A DNA stretch of 64,000 nucleotides from SVQP01 sp045594705 (GTDB lineage Bacteria > Bacillota > Clostridia > Oscillospirales > CAG-272), in assembly GCA_045594705.1 (NCBI GenBank), contig JAZNZB010000090.1, positions 1 to 64,000 of the forward strand, read 5' to 3'. The notes under the pieces were generated by a model. It was not told the origin of the DNA. It did no database searches and saw only the letters and a program-made list of their open reading frames with translations. Position 1 is the first letter of the stretch. Each line of letters starts with the position of its first letter. Shown here piece after piece: positions 62,441 through 64,000 of the stretch. Position numbers and translations under genes: made by a program.

Positions 62441-63886
62441 TTATCCGCGGTTTCTCAACATTTCGTGCTTGATATCCCAAAGCTTTTGGGACAGGTCTAC
62501 GTAATACTTATGGGGATTTGTGAATCTGCGCACTTCTTCCCACATGCCGGCAATTTCTTCTTGGCAATGTGCTTTGATTTCTTCGATATCGGGCAATTCG
62601 TACACTTGTACTCCATCTTTGAAAATGGGAACCATCAGCTCGGTAGCGATATAGTCTGTCATGATCTTGCGTTTCCAAGTGTACTCGGGATCAAAAATCT
62701 CATAAGGCTGTGAGTCGTCGATTACCTCGTCGTGTAAGCAGATCACATCCGCCTCTGCCTTTCCCGTGGTCTTGCCGCGCAATCTGTAGATCTTTTTGAA
62801 ATGCGGAGTGGTGATCTTTCCGACATTTTCACTGATCTTGATCTTGGGCTGAATGGAGCCATCCTCTCTTTCCACGGCGACAAGCTTATATACGCCGCCG
62901 AACACGGGAGCTGAGAGTGAGGTGATCAATCTCTCACCAACGCCGAACGCATCCACGCATGCACCCTGACGGATCAGCTCACGGATGATATACTCATCCA
63001 AGGAGTTGGAAACTACGATCTTGCATTCCGTCCATCCTGCAGCATCCAGCATTTCTCTGACCTTTTTGGTCAGGTACGTAATGTCACCCGAGTCCAGACG
63101 AACGCCGCACTTGGTAATACCGAGAGGCTTGAGTACCTCGTTGAACGCGCGAATTGCGTTGGGCACACCGGATTCAAGCACGTTATAAGTGTCAATCAGC
63201 AGCGTTGCATTTTCGGGATAGGTCTGGCAATAGGTCTTGAATGCTGTGTATTCGTTGTCAAACATCTGCACCCAGGAGTGCGCCATAGTGCCGGTTGCGG
63301 GCACGCCGTAGGCGATATCGGAAATGGTGCAGGCAGTGCCGGAGCAGCCGCCGATATATGCAGCACGAGCACCAAGGATCGCAGCGTCGCTTCCCTGCGC
63401 ACGTCTGGAGCCGAATTCGCTGATGGGTCTTCCCTTGGCTGCGCGCGCAAGTCTTGCAGCCTTGGTAGCGATCAGGGATTGGTGGTTGATCATCATAAGA
63501 ATATAGGTCTCAATAAACTGTGCCTCAATCGCCTTTGCACGAACGGTCATCAAGGGCTCGCCCGGGAATACCACAGTGCCCTCGGGGATTGCCCAGATGT
63601 CACCCGTAAACTTGAAATCCTTGAGATATTCAAGAAATTCCTCGGAAAAGCAGTTTCTGCTGCGCAGATAAGCGATGTCGTCATCGTCAAAATGCAGATT
63701 GTTGATGTATTCAACGACCTGCTCAAGGCCTGCTACGATCGCGTAGCCGCCGTTGTCCGGATTGGAACGGTAAAACACGTCAAAATACGTGATCTTGTCC
63801 TTGAATCCGCATTGGAAATAGCCGTTGCTCATGGTCAACTCATAAAAGTCGCAGAGCATTGTCAAATTTCTGGAGATGTCTTTCAT
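62441..63886 (-). CDS. pncB: nicotinate phosphoribosyltransferase
   Basis: 481 residues; makes nicotinate mononucleotide from nicotinate in the NAD salvage pathway. Signatures: ALCDFYELTMSNGYF-like start (MLCDFYELTMSNGYFQ), EFGSRRAQG, VRLDSGDITYL and DAFGVGERL. The AAGGAAGAAGG site lies before the ATG and a consensus promoter upstream. Leads a two-gene unit. Confidence 0.96.
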   Translation of the reverse strand: MKDISRNLTMLCDFYELTMSNGYFQCGFKDKITYFDVFYRSNPDNGGYAIVAGLEQVVEYINNLHFDDDDIAYLRSRNCFSEEFLEYLKDFKFTGDIWAIPEGTVVFPGEPLMTVRAKAIEAQFIETYILMMINHQSLIATKAARLARAAKGRPISEFGSRRAQGSDAAILGARAAYIGGCSGTACTISDIAYGVPATGTMAHSWVQMFDNEYTAFKTYCQTYPENATLLIDTYNVLESGVPNAIRAFNEVLKPLGITKCGVRLDSGDITYLTKKVREMLDAAGWTECKIVVSNSLDEYIIRELIRQGACVDAFGVGERLITSLSAPVFGGVYKLVAVEREDGSIQPKIKISENVGKITTPHFKKIYRLRGKTTGKAEADVICLHDEVIDDSQPYEIFDPEYTWKRKIMTDYIATELMVPIFKDGVQVYELPDIEEIKAHCQEEIAGMWEEVRRFTNPHKYYVDLSQKLWDIKHEMLRNRG

Positions 63887-63922
63887 AATGTTGCCTTCTT
63901 CCTTAAGATATTTATTTACTTT

Positions 63923-63951
63923 ATTATATCAAAGCGAGGCGAAATTGTCAA
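63923..63951 (-). promoter_or_regulatory. pncB promoter
   Basis: Minus strand TTGACA (63946-63951), 17 bases, TATAAT (63923-63928). Confidence 0.88.
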
Positions 63952-63969
63952 TGAAATTTGCTTTAATTG

Positions 63970-63998
63970 TTGCAATTCTCACGTATACATGCTATAAT
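63970..63998 (+). promoter_or_regulatory. promoter firing off the right edge
   Basis: TTGCAA (63970-63975), 17 bases, TATAAT (63993-63998); divergent from pncB. The gene it drives is outside the window. Confidence 0.7.
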
Positions 63999-64000
63999 AT

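Noticed and set aside
61495..62472. 325-codon open frame antisense to the DUF4091 lipoprotein
   Set aside because: Long only because the repeated Thr/Glu/Gln codons avoid stops in the reverse frame.
1..64000. CRISPR array, insertion sequences, prophage or attachment sites
   Set aside because: No regularly spaced repeats, transposase or integrase motifs, and no direct repeats flanking the tRNA were seen.

Overview
The window reads as a chromosomal segment of an anaerobic, spore-forming, Gram-positive Clostridia-type bacterium, probably a gut commensal. Evidence: sporulation genes (spoIIID, yabP, yabQ, a PdaA-type deacetylase, a SpoVB/YabM-type flippase), a CdaA/CdaR c-di-AMP module, HemZ, purine-rich Shine-Dalgarno sites, occasional TTG starts and vegetative promoters of the form TTGxxA-N17-TATAAT. 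I see no rRNA, insertion sequence, phage module or CRISPR array. Genus is not decidable from this window.

Layout. 0-4.7 kb: end of a MazG-like gene, a DUF4956/VTC membrane pair, then argG-argH. 4.8-8.5 kb: two translationally coupled polysaccharide deacetylases, a YesL-like membrane protein, a TrmH-family methylase and spoIIID. 8.8-10.7 kb: a small flavodoxin-like protein, a HAD hydrolase and a one-pass membrane protein. 10.9-17.2 kb: a plus-strand operon that starts with an unusual fusion of an archaeal-type phosphoglycerate mutase/homoserine-kinase-analog domain to signal peptidase I, then rbgA, rnhB, yraN, an M19 dipeptidase and thrC. 17.2-21.7 kb: a DUF1540 protein, a metallophosphoesterase and the tig-clpP-clpX proteostasis set. 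21.7-28 kb: a Cys-rich protein, unknown membrane and small proteins, tRNA-Val(CAC), a SecB-like protein, a P-loop protein, pgi and a D,D-carboxypeptidase.

28-32.2 kb is a minus-strand sugar operon: sugar nucleotidyltransferase, NahK-like kinase, galE, galM. Divergent from it is a Crp/Fnr-family regulator with its own palindrome, leading an ABC importer of the NMT1/SsuA type. 35.4-43.1 kb carries two different GH78 alpha-L-rhamnosidases, a DUF2974 lipase-fold protein and a leucine-rich-repeat protein, around a 686-base non-coding region with a strong inverted-repeat element. An XRE regulator follows.

44.5-59.9 kb is one long minus-strand run: cdaA-cdaR-FAD oxidoreductase-recJ-relA-dtd-hemZ-uridine-kinase-like-spoVB-like-mazG-hup-yabO-yabP-yabQ-divIC-smpB. 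It combines nucleotide second messengers, DNA repair, translation quality control, division and spore cortex genes. 60-64 kb holds pncB with a DUF4091 lipoprotein, and a promoter firing out of the right edge.

The most unusual items are the mutase-signal peptidase fusion, the lnp-like sugar activation operon, the inverted-repeat element near 39.3 kb, the hairpin that sequesters the spoVB-like ribosome binding site, and a ribosome GTPase whose guanine-specificity motif is altered.
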